This document shows positions 18,053-28,596 of a stretch of 36,289 nt of DNA, in pieces; within the stretch, counting starts at the first letter, position 1, and each line of letters begins with the position of its first letter. The position numbers were made by a program, and so were the translations under genes. The notes under the pieces are model-generated. The model saw only the letters and a program-made list of their open reading frames with translations, made no database searches and was not told where the DNA came from. Source of the stretch: Verrucomicrobiota bacterium (GTDB lineage Bacteria; Verrucomicrobiota; Kiritimatiellia; CAIQIC01; Lenti-01); contig JAISGX010000062.1 in NCBI GenBank assembly GCA_031262805.1, forward strand, positions 1-36,289, read 5' to 3'.

Positions 18053-18724
18053 TCAATCCACGCTACAGATCACTTGGGGATGAACCAGGTTGTCGAAGAT
18101 GGCATTGGCGGCGTCGGCATGCTTGAAGGTGACGACGTGGCCATCCAAAAACACCACATTCCGTATGTCGGCTCCGTGATTGTCATCCTTGTCCAGCTTC
18201 GGCATATTGCCGGGGGTGGCGGCGCCGTATTCCCGTTTGTTGGATTCGTCGCACAACATGGCCGCGAGGGCGGGCGTTTCGAGGGCCCTCAGCAGGTGGT
18301 GGCCGGAAATATACATGTAGCTGCAATTCCCAGCCTGGGAGGAAAAGGTCTCTATGCTGGTGGCCGTGCCGACAGGCGCCATATTGAGATCCCATTTATC
18401 GCTGGGGCACACCCATAACCGCAGGTCTTTGACATAATCGTTGGTATAAACGTGTGTCACAATGGCGGTGAAATCTCTCACCTCCTGGAACCCTTTGGGA
18501 TCGTCGATGGCGGGAAGGGCGGTGATATGGGGAAGCACCCCCTGGTGGTCGTTGGCATAGGCCAGAAAAACGGTGCCCAATGATTTCAGGTTGTTGGCGC
18601 ATGAGGCCCGTTTTGCCAGCTCAATTCCTTTGCCGGCCACAGGGATGATGATGGCGGCCAGCAGGGCGATGATGGCGATGACGACCAGCAGCTCAATCAA
18701 GGTGAAGGCGTGTTTTTTGTTCAT
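18053..18724 (-). CDS. Type II secretion/type IV pilin-like pseudopilin with DUF1559-like C-terminus
   Basis: [51 protein letters not shown]-terminal [16 protein letters not shown] motif typical of PVC pseudopilins. Confidence 0.92.
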   Translation of the reverse strand: MNKKHAFTLIELLVVIAIIALLAAIIIPVAGKGIELAKRASCANNLKSLGTVFLAYANDHQGVLPHITALPAIDDPKGFQEVRDFTAIVTHVYTNDYVKDLRLWVCPSDKWDLNMAPVGTATSIETFSSQAGNCSYMYISGHHLLRALETPALAAMLCDESNKREYGAATPGNMPKLDKDDNHGADIRNVVFLDGHVVTFKHADAANAIFDNLVHPQVICSVD

Positions 18725-18732
18725 GATGGTTC

Positions 18733-21714
18733 TCACTCCTCAGGCGGGTTGACAAATGTGGAGAAAAAGGCTTTCCAATCCCCAAATGGGTTGTACCAAT
18801 AGAGGGTCTCGCCATCCAAGGAGGCGTTGAACAGCCAGTTGACGCTTTCGGTGTAATTAGTCGGAATGGGCAGAGCATATTCCCAGATGCTTCCTCCCGT
18901 GTTGGTCATCGGCCGTGTGGCGGCCTCGTACCAGCCGGAATCAAATCCCAGATGGATGTGGATGGCTTCCGCCGCTGCAATGGGGGTTCCGGCGGCATCT
19001 AGGGTGACGGTGAACACGTCGCCTGGGATCGGTTGATCCGGCATCCATGTGGAAGGGCCTCCCCGGACCGTGAGCAGGTCGGCGCCTTCCAGCCAGATGT
19101 CGCTGCTGCGGAATTTATAGATCAACTTGGTCCCGGCATAGGCCGGGGGCAGTGCAATGTCCGCCACCCAATGTCCGTTGCCGAGGAAGGTCATGGGGGT
19201 TTCCCCCCAGTTGTTGACGGCACCGGAGAACGAGATGGAACGGGAACCGGCCAGATTGGATTTGTATTGGCTGAAATGCACCCGCCACGTGGTGGCTTCC
19301 AGGGGGATGGCACTGGGCTCCCAGTAGGTGGGGAAGGGATCGGGTTCGGGGCCGGCATAGGCGGCGTAAAACTCCTTGGCTCCGGCATTTTGAACGGTTC
19401 CGGCCCACTGGGCGACGCCTTCGTTGGTGGAGATGCGGCTGGCCCGAATGCCGTAGTTCTGGAATCCATCCCGCCCCGAAAGGAGGTTCGTGGCCACCAG
19501 AATGCCGTGCGCCGCTTCGCCCGGCAGGTTTTCAAACTCAACCGTTGCCGTGCTTCCGCTGAGCGTCACACCGGACATGGAGGGCGCATTGGAGGGCGGG
19601 GGGGGCGGAAGGCCCTCATTGTCCCATACGAATGGAGGCAAAACGATGCCGGAAGGATCTTCCGGAGCATCCATATAGTATTCCAGATTGTATCCGGGAC
19701 TTTCCAACATGGTGTTGGAGGATATGACGGTATAGAACTTGTAAATCAGGCTCCGGGGGGATCGCCGGGCCGTCCAGCCATTGCCGCTGTAGGGTTCGGT
19801 GGCCGGGATACCTTGCATATAGTTGGCCTGGTGGCCTCCCACGAGGGAAAAAGGCGTCATGGGTTCTATGGCGGAATCAATGCCGTTTGTGGAAAAGCTC
19901 CACACGCGCGAATAAATGCCGTCATGGGCCACTGCATCCCCGTTCGTCCCATCATCAAAGAGTTCAACGCCGGCGATATCCGGAGAAACATAGGCCGTGC
20001 TGGGGAAGTCGGTGGCCTCCACCGAAGCATCTCCCGTGTCGTTAAAGCCGCGGAGTGGATCGGAACCGGCCACAAACACACGGGTGAGATCGGAGCGGTC
20101 GCGCAGGGATAAATCCAGCTGGAAGAGGATTTCCCGACGGACCTGGACGCCGGCATCCCCTCGTTGGGGGTCTTGATAGAGCAATTGGTGGGCCATGATG
20201 TTGGTGTTGCCCGGATCGCGGAGGGGATGGGCGGCCGCGCCCAGATATTCGCGGACCGTCATGGGGGTGCCATCTGTATTCAAGGAAATCCGGCGGGCGG
20301 CTTCCGTGAAATCGGCCAGCCGGATGGCTTCGTAGTTGTTGGTTCCGTTGAGGCGGGCGGAATATTTGTATACCAATGTGGAGGGCGAGCCTGGTGGGAA
20401 GGTGATGGTGGTGGAGGCCCAGCCGTTGGAGCCCGCCACAGGTGTCAACGGAGTGTTTTCGAATGGGGGATATCCCCATTCCAAGGGGAGGATGCTACCG
20501 TTCAAAAAGAACGCAGATGGCTTGGCATGGGAGGTGCTCCGCCCCATGCCGGAATTGGTATTGACCAGAAACGTGACGGTGAGGGCCTGGGGAATTCCGT
20601 CCGCGGCCGCAGAGAAATAATAATCGGTGGTTTTGGAATTTCCCGCCGGATCCTCCACGCCTGTGGCGCGGATTGGAATGAAGTTGGTGGAGGTCAGGAG
20701 GCTCGAAGGGATGGAGAGCAGGACCCCTTGGGCGCCCTGTGCCACAGCGGCGGAGGGCACGGTGCCGGCAATGCTCCAGTTGGAGAGGGTTTCCACGGAA
20801 GCCGTGGTGACGGCTTCGTTGAATGCAATGTAGATGGCGTTGCCACCCACGGCGCCGGATGCCGCACGGATGTATGGAGCGGCGTGGTCGCCGGCTAGGC
20901 CGTCCGGAATGCCGTTTTGGTCTTCATCAATGACCACGTCGGCGTATGTGTTGGCCTGAAGGATGCCGTCGAGGATGTGGAGTGGATTCTGCTGCGGCAG
21001 GGTGTCGTCCGAGCTCCATGCGCTGGTGTTGTCATTGTTGTGAATGCCGGCCAAAATCCGGAGGCGGGCGCCCCGCGGAACGGTCTCTGCGGTTTCCACG
21101 GTCCCGAACCGGCCTGTTTCGTTATAGAGCACGCTCCAGGGAATGCGGGCTTCCAATCCCCGCTGGGGGTTGCCATCGGCGGCGAAGTTGGCGGCCATGT
21201 CCACCGGCGTTTCAAGCGGGGTGTTGCCGTTTCCATTGTCGAACAACGTCACCACATTGTTGGTGGTTGGCGTCGCATCGCCATCGTAATCGATCAGGAG
21301 CAGGTTGTTGAAGAAGCCTTCGCTGGAGAGCATGTAGTCTAGGCCGAAGGTGCCGCTGGCATCCACCCATCCAAAATCATTATAGCCGATGTAGCCGACA
21401 GGATGGGCCGTCCAATTGGTGGTGGTGGTGGCCCCGGTGGGGGGAGCGGCATCTGGGTCCACATCCAGAAGAATGGCGATTTTGTTCTGTTGCAGCCAGC
21501 CTTGAACGGCAATGTAGAGGGATGTCTCATCCCATGTCACATACAGGTTGGTGATGGTGGCCGTTTCCCATGTGGGCGTGCCGGAAAAGGAGGCCTGCAG
21601 ATCGCCTGCATCATACTCCATGATGGCGCCGTCCAGCACGGGCGTGGCATAGGGGATGGCCATGGCCACAACGGCCAGCGAGGTGCACGCGAAAAACCAA
21701 CATACTTTTTTCAT
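18733..21714 (-). CDS. Large secreted multidomain carbohydrate-binding-like protein with no recognised catalytic domain
   Basis: Signal peptide [21 protein letters not shown] at internal Met 21714; N-terminal DOMON/CBM9-like region; central Ig-like; C-terminal starch-binding-like repeats ([76 protein letters not shown]). Confidence 0.75.
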   Translation of the reverse strand: MKKVCWFFACTSLAVVAMAIPYATPVLDGAIMEYDAGDLQASFSGTPTWETATITNLYVTWDETSLYIAVQGWLQQNKIAILLDVDPDAAPPTGATTTTNWTAHPVGYIGYNDFGWVDASGTFGLDYMLSSEGFFNNLLLIDYDGDATPTTNNVVTLFDNGNGNTPLETPVDMAANFAADGNPQRGLEARIPWSVLYNETGRFGTVETAETVPRGARLRILAGIHNNDNTSAWSSDDTLPQQNPLHILDGILQANTYADVVIDEDQNGIPDGLAGDHAAPYIRAASGAVGGNAIYIAFNEAVTTASVETLSNWSIAGTVPSAAVAQGAQGVLLSIPSSLLTSTNFIPIRATGVEDPAGNSKTTDYYFSAAADGIPQALTVTFLVNTNSGMGRSTSHAKPSAFFLNGSILPLEWGYPPFENTPLTPVAGSNGWASTTITFPPGSPSTLVYKYSARLNGTNNYEAIRLADFTEAARRISLNTDGTPMTVREYLGAAAHPLRDPGNTNIMAHQLLYQDPQRGDAGVQVRREILFQLDLSLRDRSDLTRVFVAGSDPLRGFNDTGDASVEATDFPSTAYVSPDIAGVELFDDGTNGDAVAHDGIYSRVWSFSTNGIDSAIEPMTPFSLVGGHQANYMQGIPATEPYSGNGWTARRSPRSLIYKFYTVISSNTMLESPGYNLEYYMDAPEDPSGIVLPPFVWDNEGLPPPPPSNAPSMSGVTLSGSTATVEFENLPGEAAHGILVATNLLSGRDGFQNYGIRASRISTNEGVAQWAGTVQNAGAKEFYAAYAGPEPDPFPTYWEPSAIPLEATTWRVHFSQYKSNLAGSRSISFSGAVNNWGETPMTFLGNGHWVADIALPPAYAGTKLIYKFRSSDIWLEGADLLTVRGGPSTWMPDQPIPGDVFTVTLDAAGTPIAAAEAIHIHLGFDSGWYEAATRPMTNTGGSIWEYALPIPTNYTESVNWLFNASLDGETLYWYNPFGDWKAFFSTFVNPPEE

Positions 21715-21842
21715 ACCGATCTCCTTACGCTTCAAGGGCATTCTATATCTTTTGCCGGGGATTTCGGAAGCAGAAAGATTGGTGAGATCCAGATTGCGTC
21801 TTTGCATGGAATCCAGCAAAATCAAGACGGTAAAGGAGTACT

Positions 21843-22226
21843 GTGATGAAACGGAACAAACAAGACGGTTTTACGTTGATAGAACTAATGACCGTGATTG
21901 CCATCATCGCGTTATTGGCCGCTGTGATTCTGGGGCTGGCCGGCAATGCACAAAAAACCGCTGCGCGAAAAAAAGCAACGGCGGAAGTGGAACAGCTCAG
22001 CGGCATGGCAACGGAATACCAGATGAAATATGGTCAGGTTCCCCAAACCAAGGAGATCTTCTCCAATTATTTAGACAACATCGACCACCCCTTGGCCACG
22101 ATGATGGACCCATGGGGCATGTCCTATGAATATGACCCCACCTCCCGGCAGACATTTTATTTGTACTCCTATGGCGGGGACGTGCAAAAAACCAACCGAC
22201 CGGTTTATATCGGCAACGCCCCTTGA
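21843..22226 (+). CDS. GspG-like pseudopilin
   Basis: [62 protein letters not shown]...DPWGMSYEYDP. Confidence 0.88.
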   Translation: MMKRNKQDGFTLIELMTVIAIIALLAAVILGLAGNAQKTAARKKATAEVEQLSGMATEYQMKYGQVPQTKEIFSNYLDNIDHPLATMMDPWGMSYEYDPTSRQTFYLYSYGGDVQKTNRPVYIGNAP

Positions 22227-22227
22227 A

Positions 22228-23268
22228 TTAGCGCCGGGGTGGGGGGGCGAACGGCAAATCGGGATCCAGTTCCTTCAGGAATTGAAGAAACTCGGCGGAC
22301 TGCCGGATGGGATTTAAGTCCGTATCATTCAGGTAGCGACGGAATTGGGAGGACGGTAGCAGGGCCATGGCCTGCCGTAGCCAGGGAATGGCGGCCGGGG
22401 CATTGGTTTCCTGCGCATGCAGGGCGCCGATGTTGAACAAGGCCGAAAAGCTCTCTGGATTCATGCGGAGAATGGTGTGGAATTGTTCCAAGGCTCCTTC
22501 GCGGTCTCCCGCCCGGGCCAGTGCCACAGCCAGATTGTTTCGGGGGCCTGGCAGAGTGGGGAAGGCCTCCACGGCTTCCCGGAGGGTTTCAATGGCTCCG
22601 GCTGCCTCCGGTTGGGTCAGCAGCATCAGGCCGTGCTGGATGATGGCCGGTTTATAATCCGGATGGAGCCGACGGGTGGTTTCGATCAATTCCAGGGCCA
22701 TCCCCATGTTTTTGGCCTGCATATAGGCAAAAGCCAGATTGCTTAAGGCTTCGGGATCAAAGGGCTCGTTCCGCAGGGAGGCTTCCATGACGGCAATGGC
22801 AGGCGCGATTCGTCCCTGCTGCAGGTAAATCAGCCCAAGCATGCGCTGCGCCGCCGCCATATTGGGATAGAGTTGGAGGGCTCGGCCCGCCCGTTCTTCC
22901 GCCAGGTCGAAGCGTTTCTCCACAAAATAATTCGAGGCTTCACGGTAAAGAGACAAAGCCTGTTCCAGCCCTTCGCTTTGCCGAAGGATGGGGGAAGCCG
23001 GTCGGGGAGGGGCATCTGCGGGGCGCTCGCTCGCACGTTCAGGACGAGCTTCCGCCTTTTCGTCGGCGCTCGGCATGGCAGCGCTCGTCGGTTCAGGCTG
23101 GATGACGACGGTTCGCCGCTGATCCTTGCGCATAACCAGGAAAACCGCGCCGATCAACAGAAGGCAGAACAAGCCGACAAAACCGGCAATGCGGCGGTTG
23201 GCTGCCCGGCGGATGGTTTCCGTGGCGGCGGGTTGCGGGGATTCGGAGGATGGGGGAGAAGCGGCCAT
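22228..23268 (-). CDS. Membrane-anchored TPR-repeat protein
   Basis: TM segment IAGFVGLFCLLLIGAVFLVM followed by TPR-like repeats (AAAQRMLGLIYLQQGRIAPAIAVMEASLRNEPFDPEALSNLAFAYMQ...). Start estimated at internal Met 23268. Confidence 0.8.
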   Translation of the reverse strand: MAASPPSSESPQPAATETIRRAANRRIAGFVGLFCLLLIGAVFLVMRKDQRRTVVIQPEPTSAAMPSADEKAEARPERASERPADAPPRPASPILRQSEGLEQALSLYREASNYFVEKRFDLAEERAGRALQLYPNMAAAQRMLGLIYLQQGRIAPAIAVMEASLRNEPFDPEALSNLAFAYMQAKNMGMALELIETTRRLHPDYKPAIIQHGLMLLTQPEAAGAIETLREAVEAFPTLPGPRNNLAVALARAGDREGALEQFHTILRMNPESFSALFNIGALHAQETNAPAAIPWLRQAMALLPSSQFRRYLNDTDLNPIRQSAEFLQFLKELDPDLPFAPPPRR

Positions 23269-23282
23269 GCCCACGAGCCGCC

Positions 23283-23693
23283 TTATGGATCCAGATTCAC
23301 AAGGCGGCCGGTGGCGAAGTCCAGACGGCGGTAATAACAATTCCGTGGTTCGAGCGCCTGGTTTTTCGTGTGGCAGATGCCGCCGCGCCTCGGCCGCACA
23401 AGATAAACAAGGGAGTTTTGCTCGCAGTTGACCCGGACATCGAGCAGATCGAAGGTTTCACCGGAAGTTTTTCCTTTTTCCCAGAGTTCATTCCTCGATG
23501 TGCTCCAGAAAATGGCCGTGCGCTCCGCAATGGCCTTTTTCAGGGCGGTTTCGTTGACATAGGCGATCAGAATGATTTCCTTGGTGTCGGCATTCTGGAC
23601 AGCCACCGGAATGACGCCGGGACAGGCGGTCACGGCCTTGGTCAATTTGTTGAAATCCAGGGCTAGGGTCGAGCCTTCTTCCAATTCCTTCAT
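23283..23693 (-). CDS. hisI: Phosphoribosyl-AMP cyclohydrolase
   Basis: VPVAVQNADTKEIILIAYVNETALKKAIAERTAIFWSTSRNELWEKGKTSGETFDLLDVRVNCEQNSLVYLV. Confidence 0.93.
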   Translation of the reverse strand: MKELEEGSTLALDFNKLTKAVTACPGVIPVAVQNADTKEIILIAYVNETALKKAIAERTAIFWSTSRNELWEKGKTSGETFDLLDVRVNCEQNSLVYLVRPRRGGICHTKNQALEPRNCYYRRLDFATGRLVNLDP

Positions 23694-23703
23694 ACGCTAC
23701 CTT

Positions 23704-24489
23704 TCAATGATGCCGGGGTGAAAAGGGCGCCCGGACATCAATACCGTGCGCCGAAAGATATTCTTTTGCCTGGGGAATGGTGAACTCCCCGAAATGGAAG
23801 ATCGAGGCGGCAAGGACGGCGTCTGCATGTCCCTCCTCGATGCCTGCTCGCATGTGCTCCAAGGTGCCGACGCCCCCGGAGGCAATCACGGGAACCGGAA
23901 CGGCATCGGCAATGGCGCGGGTGAGGGCCAGGTCATATCCGTTTTGGGTTCCATCGCAATCCATGCTGGTCAAGAGGATTTCGCCAGCGCCTCGTTGGAC
24001 GCCTTCCACCGCCCATTGCACGGCATCCAGCTGGGTAGGCCGACGTCCGCCATGCGTATAGACCGTCCAGCCAGGCTCGCCGTGTTTAGTCCGCCGCGCA
24101 TCAATCGCCAGGACGGTGCATTGGGCGCCGAATTGTCTGGCGGATTCGTTGAGGAGGTCCGGGTGTAGAATGGCGGCCGTATTCAGGGAAACCTTGTCCG
24201 CTCCCGCCTTCAGCATACGGCGGATGTCGGCCGTTGAACGGATGCCGCCGCCGACCGTGAGGGGCATGAAGACCTGTTTCGCCACGGCCTTCACCATGTC
24301 GACCATGGTGTCGCGCTGGTCGCTGGTGGCGGTGATGTCCAGAAACGTCAGTTCATCCGCTCCCTGCGCCTCGTAGGCTCGTGCGATGGAAACCGGATCT
24401 CCGGCATCCCGCAACGCTACAAATTTCACCCCCTTGACCACACGCCCCCCCGTGATGTCCAAGCAGGGAATAATCCGTTTTGCCGGCAT
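23704..24489 (-). CDS. hisF: Imidazole glycerol phosphate synthase cyclase subunit
   Basis: [55 protein letters not shown]...[10 protein letters not shown]; start at internal Met 24489. Confidence 0.96.
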   Translation of the reverse strand: MPAKRIIPCLDITGGRVVKGVKFVALRDAGDPVSIARAYEAQGADELTFLDITATSDQRDTMVDMVKAVAKQVFMPLTVGGGIRSTADIRRMLKAGADKVSLNTAAILHPDLLNESARQFGAQCTVLAIDARRTKHGEPGWTVYTHGGRRPTQLDAVQWAVEGVQRGAGEILLTSMDCDGTQNGYDLALTRAIADAVPVPVIASGGVGTLEHMRAGIEEGHADAVLAASIFHFGEFTIPQAKEYLSAHGIDVRAPFSPRHH

Positions 24490-24493
24490 GCGT

Positions 24494-25006
24494 CTACCAG
24501 TACTGCACAATGCGGTCCACAATGCGTCGGCCCAAATCCTCGGCCGCCGGCCGCAGAGCAATGGCCTTGGAGGAAGTCATGTCGCCGGCGAAGTCAAAAT
24601 CGTACCAACCGTTCACCGCTGGCGCTTCGGCAACGATGGAGTTGTCCGCCCGGCGCGTCAGAACAAAAGAAGCGCGAATGCTCATGCGGTATTGGTTGGC
24701 CGTGGAGCTTTCCCCCTTCACATAGGCAACGGGATCGAGCCAGAACCGGGTGATGTGGACTTCCAAGATGGTGTCGGCCAGGGATTCATCCGCCAGACGC
24801 AACGAGCCGTCCATTTGAACCTGGGAGAGCACCGCCCGGGTGACATCCTGCTCGATGAGCGGTTCAGAGGTTTCATTGATGACGGTGGGGACATAAACGG
24901 TTTTGACATCCGCCGGGAGCATCGACCCCAACCGATATGCGGCGCAGCCGGAGAAAAGGAGGGGCAACAGAACAGCGCATACAATAGCAGGATGTTTCAT
25001 GATCAT
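24494..25006 (-). CDS. lptE: LPS-assembly lipoprotein LptE-like
   Basis: Lipobox [58 protein letters not shown]. Confidence 0.82.
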   Translation of the reverse strand: MIMKHPAIVCAVLLPLLFSGCAAYRLGSMLPADVKTVYVPTVINETSEPLIEQDVTRAVLSQVQMDGSLRLADESLADTILEVHITRFWLDPVAYVKGESSTANQYRMSIRASFVLTRRADNSIVAEAPAVNGWYDFDFAGDMTSSKAIALRPAAEDLGRRIVDRIVQYW

Positions 25007-26001
25007 GTCTCCGTGCGGGGCGAGAGTTGCTGGATTCGGCGGCGGGCTTCTGCCGAGCGTTTGTCGTTGGGAAATTTCGTCAGGAAATTCTGATATTCCA
25101 ACACGGCCGATTCCGGTTTTTTCAGGATCGTGTCATAATAAAGGGCCAAGGAGAAGGCATTGGCGGCTTGCTTATCCGTGAGGCGTTCGATTTCCGCCGT
25201 CATGTACGGCCGGTTTTCTGTGCGGGGATAGCGTTGCAGATACAGCATGGTGGCCGCCCGTGCGGTGTCCAGTGCCCGTTTGTCGTTGGGCGCATCGTCG
25301 GAAAGCTTGATATGGGCGATGGCCTGGGCATATGCGGCTTTTTCGGCGGCGTCACTATCGGGGAACCGGTTCATGGTGGCGAAATAGGCGTTGATGGCCT
25401 TTTCATATTCATAGATCCGGTCGTTGGCGACGCCGATGAGGTAGTAATCCTCCGGTGTTCCCGCATCCTCCGGCGCACTTTGCACAATTTTTTCCAGAAG
25501 GGGAATCGCCCTCTCCGGCGCGGAAAAACCGGGGAGGAAGAGGAATTTGCCCCGTTTGGCCTCCATGACCTCCCGGGCGATCCGTCGCTGGCTTTCCATT
25601 ACGTTTTTAAAATCAAACCGCCCGATATAGTGGTCCAGCAGGTATTGGTAGGCATCGAAGGCGTCCAACAGATGCCCCCGTTGCTCCAGCAGGCGGGCAT
25701 AGGTCAACTGGGCCATGGGGGCCTCTTCCGCATAGGGCCAGAACAGACGAAACGCCAGCGCCTGCCGGGCGGCGGCGCGGGTGTGCCCCTGTCGTTGAAG
25801 TTGCTGAACATAGTCCCACTGGGATCCGGCATTTTTCATTTTGGGCCGCGTGAACAAATGGAAACCGCGGGACGGGGCGCTTTCCGTATAGGCCGGCGAC
25901 GTCCACCCCCTCATCCAAGCCGGAACGGCATGCGTCTGCCAAGGGCCAAGAGAAAGCAACAACGCCCCGAGAACAAGAATCCGACTGGATGGGATAGACA
26001 T
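25003..26001 (-). CDS. BamD-like / tetratricopeptide outer-membrane assembly protein
   Basis: Signal-like MSIPSSRILVLGALLLSLGPW; YEYEKAINAYFATMNRFPDSDAAEKAAYAQAIAHI, ALYYDTILKKPESAVLEYQNFLTKFPNDKRSAEARRRI. ATGA overlap with lptE. Confidence 0.75.
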   Translation of the reverse strand: MSIPSSRILVLGALLLSLGPWQTHAVPAWMRGWTSPAYTESAPSRGFHLFTRPKMKNAGSQWDYVQQLQRQGHTRAAARQALAFRLFWPYAEEAPMAQLTYARLLEQRGHLLDAFDAYQYLLDHYIGRFDFKNVMESQRRIAREVMEAKRGKFLFLPGFSAPERAIPLLEKIVQSAPEDAGTPEDYYLIGVANDRIYEYEKAINAYFATMNRFPDSDAAEKAAYAQAIAHIKLSDDAPNDKRALDTARAATMLYLQRYPRTENRPYMTAEIERLTDKQAANAFSLALYYDTILKKPESAVLEYQNFLTKFPNDKRSAEARRRIQQLSPRTET

Positions 26002-26114
26002 AAATGGAACATTACGCAACACGGCCACACCGGTCAAGAATCTTGCTTGCCTCTTCCCCTTGTGCCGGGGCCCTCTTTTCGCTAGGCTAAGAGTTCCATT
26101 GGAAAGGAATACCG

Positions 26115-26723
26115 ATGAAACTGCTGATCGCCTCCCGCAATGCACATAAAATTCAGGAAATCCGCGAAATTTTTGATTTGCCGGAGGTGGAATGGGTGTC
26201 GCTGGAGGCCTTTGCCGACCTTGCCGAGGTGGTGGAAGATGGCGCCACCTTTGAGGCCAATGCCGTCAAAAAGGCTTCGGAATTGGCGCGCGCCACCGGG
26301 TTGTGGGCCTTGGCCGACGATTCCGGCCTGGAAGTGACGGCCCTGCGCAATGCACCGGGGGTATATTCCGCACGGTATGCCGGTGAGCCATGCGACCATG
26401 CCCGAAACAATGCCAAACTGCTGCGGGAACTGGCCGGCCAGGCGGATCGCTCCGCCCGTTTCCGGTGCGTGGCCGCCTTGAGCGATCCCACCGGACGGAC
26501 GCAAACCGTGTCCGGTTGCTGCGAAGGGAGAATCACCGAGCAGCCCCGGGGCGTGGACGGTTTTGGCTACGACCCGCTGTTCATTCCGGCGGGATTTGAT
26601 GCGACCTTCGCAGAAATGGGAAGCGGGCAGAAAAACCGATTGAGCCATCGCGGAAAAGCCATGATGCTGGCCAAAGAGACGTGGGGGCGCCTTCTTGCCG
26701 CCGCCCCAGACGCTTTCGGGTGA
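26115..26723 (+). CDS. rdgB: Non-canonical purine NTP pyrophosphatase (RdgB/HAM1)
   Basis: MKLLIASRNAHKIQEIREIF, ALADDSGLEVTALRNAPGVYSARYAGE, GFGYDPLFIPAGFDATFAEM, LSHRGKA. Confidence 0.95.
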   Translation: MKLLIASRNAHKIQEIREIFDLPEVEWVSLEAFADLAEVVEDGATFEANAVKKASELARATGLWALADDSGLEVTALRNAPGVYSARYAGEPCDHARNNAKLLRELAGQADRSARFRCVAALSDPTGRTQTVSGCCEGRITEQPRGVDGFGYDPLFIPAGFDATFAEMGSGQKNRLSHRGKAMMLAKETWGRLLAAAPDAFG

Positions 26724-26813
26724 TTTCGGAGTGACATTTCAGAAGGGAAGGCTTAAGCTCCGTACCATAGCGAGACGTTTGGATTCGATTCATTTGGATA
26801 AAGATGGTGCAGA

Positions 26814-28442
26814 ATGAAACGGGTGGCTGGTTTGATTGGGTTGTGGATGTGCATGCTCGCAGGAGCAGGAGGGCAAACGGAGGGAATTTTTGCTGAGTTC
26901 ACGACGTCCAAAGGGGATTTCACCGTTTTTCTCAATTATGAAAAGGCCCCGCGCGCCGTTGCGAGCTTTGTTGGCTTGGCCACCGGAGAACACGACTGGG
27001 TGGATCCCGAAGGGAACGTATGGAAGCGGCCCTTTTTTGATGCTTCGCTGTTTCACCGCGTCATTCCCAAGGTGGCCGTCCAAGGCGGAGGGGTTCCTTC
27101 CCCTGCCCTGTCTTTCACGCCTCAACTTGGCGGTCCGGCCTGGACCGGCGGGGAAAGGTGGGTTCAGACCTTCACCAATCCCCCGGGCATCACGACCAAC
27201 TCGTTTGGAACCTATGTGCTGGTGATGACGAATGCGCCCGGCGTGCAGACCAATTATACGTTCGGCTCGGAAACGGTTGAGACCAATCTGCCCACCTTCA
27301 CCCAAGGCACTCTGCAGGCGTTGCTTCGGGTCAATACATCCCCGGTGGTCACCACCGCGACCTATTTCAATGCCGTCATGACGAACAACACTCTCTCAGA
27401 AGTGGTTCGAACCCATTCCATCCCCGTTGCCTGGGTGTACAACAATAGAGGAAGCAGCACACAAATCGTCACGTATGACATACAGTTGAATTTTCTTGTG
27501 ACCAACACGTTTCGGAGCATGGAGGTCAACACGAATTTCGACAATGCCGGCTTCTATATGCTAGAAGATGTCCAAAACGGCTTGCTACACTCCAACGGCG
27601 TGATTTCCATGGCGAATTCAGGGCCGAACACGGACGGTTCCCAGTTCTTCATCACCACGACCAACGTGGCCGGTTGGGATGGGAGCTACACGGTTTTTGG
27701 CCATGTCGTCACAGGGATGGACACGGTGCGCGCCCTCAGCGATGTGGCGGTGGACGGGCAAAATGCCAACCGCCCGCTGGAAGATCTGTCGCTGAGCCGG
27801 GTGGTCATCCGCCGGGAGGGCGCCGCTGCCCGGGCCTTTGATATCCATGGGCAGAAGGTGCCCATCATCGAAAACGGCCCGATCTCCGTCGCGCCGGAAG
27901 GAACCAACTTGGCGGTGAAGGTGGAACTGGCGGAGCAGTCGGAAACCATGGTCCGTTCCTCTGCGGATTTGAAGACGTGGGAGACCTTTCAGAACTTTGG
28001 ATTTTATACCAATCCGACGTTTGTCTTGAGCGGTCTGCTCTCTGAAGTGCCGGCGCGGCATTTTTTCCATTCTTGGCGGATTCTCTATCCTCAGCCAATC
28101 ACGTCGCTTCCCAGCAACCGGGGGAGGCAGTTCTCCTTTTTATGGAATGGGTCGAATGCCCCGCTCCAAGAAGTGCTGTTTTCCACCAATGCCATGCAGT
28201 CTGGCGCCTATCGCGTCACGCGGGGAACCAATGTGATCGTTGGAACCATTTTCATCGGCGATACATGGGTGCAGAATCCTTATAGCGCCCGCCTGATGTT
28301 CATGGATGACACGGGGCAGCAATATACGTTCTCCATGGGATTCGCCCCCGGTGCCCAAAGCAATCGGTTTTCTGGAACGGTTGTGCATCAGATTTCCGGC
28401 GCGTCCGGCAGCGTCAGCGGGTGGTTTTGGGTTTTGCCGTAG
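26814..28442 (+). CDS. Secreted cyclophilin-type peptidylprolyl isomerase with a large internal insertion and C-terminal extension
   Basis: FAEFTTSKGDFTVFLNYEKAPRAVASFVGLA, FFDASLFHRVIPKVAVQGG ... HSNGVISMANSGPNTDGSQFFITTTNVAGWDGSYTVFGHVVTGMDTV. Confidence 0.9.
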   Translation: MKRVAGLIGLWMCMLAGAGGQTEGIFAEFTTSKGDFTVFLNYEKAPRAVASFVGLATGEHDWVDPEGNVWKRPFFDASLFHRVIPKVAVQGGGVPSPALSFTPQLGGPAWTGGERWVQTFTNPPGITTNSFGTYVLVMTNAPGVQTNYTFGSETVETNLPTFTQGTLQALLRVNTSPVVTTATYFNAVMTNNTLSEVVRTHSIPVAWVYNNRGSSTQIVTYDIQLNFLVTNTFRSMEVNTNFDNAGFYMLEDVQNGLLHSNGVISMANSGPNTDGSQFFITTTNVAGWDGSYTVFGHVVTGMDTVRALSDVAVDGQNANRPLEDLSLSRVVIRREGAAARAFDIHGQKVPIIENGPISVAPEGTNLAVKVELAEQSETMVRSSADLKTWETFQNFGFYTNPTFVLSGLLSEVPARHFFHSWRILYPQPITSLPSNRGRQFSFLWNGSNAPLQEVLFSTNAMQSGAYRVTRGTNVIVGTIFIGDTWVQNPYSARLMFMDDTGQQYTFSMGFAPGAQSNRFSGTVVHQISGASGSVSGWFWVLP

Positions 28443-28487
28443 ATATCTCCCAGCCGCCTCCAAGCTTGGCCATGTGCCGCACGCGGC

Positions 28488-28510
28488 GAAACGTTTTTGC
28501 AAAACGTTTC
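28488..28510. other. Perfect inverted repeat GAAACGTTTT-TGC-AAAACGTTTC (possible terminator or operator)
   Basis: 10-bp perfect arms with 3-nt loop, followed by TTTC, in the gap between the cyclophilin gene and the 28597 gene. Confidence 0.7.
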
Positions 28511-28518
28511 TTTCGAAA

Positions 28519-28547
28519 TTGTATTCATTTGGAAAAAAGGCTAGTCT
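28519..28547 (+). promoter_or_regulatory. Weak sigma70-like promoter candidate (TTGTAT-N17-TAGTCT)
   Basis: Pattern reading only, upstream of the 28597 start. Confidence 0.3.
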
Positions 28548-28596
28548 GTTTGTGACTGGCGAGGACCCATTTGAAAATAAAGATCAGGAGATGGAT

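Noticed and set aside
19598-19605. 8-bp G tract in the CBM protein gene as a second slippage locus
   Set aside because: Shorter than tracts usually associated with phase variation; noted but not claimed.
19033-20112. 359-aa + strand ORF
   Set aside because: Antisense to the CBM protein; no motif or signal peptide.
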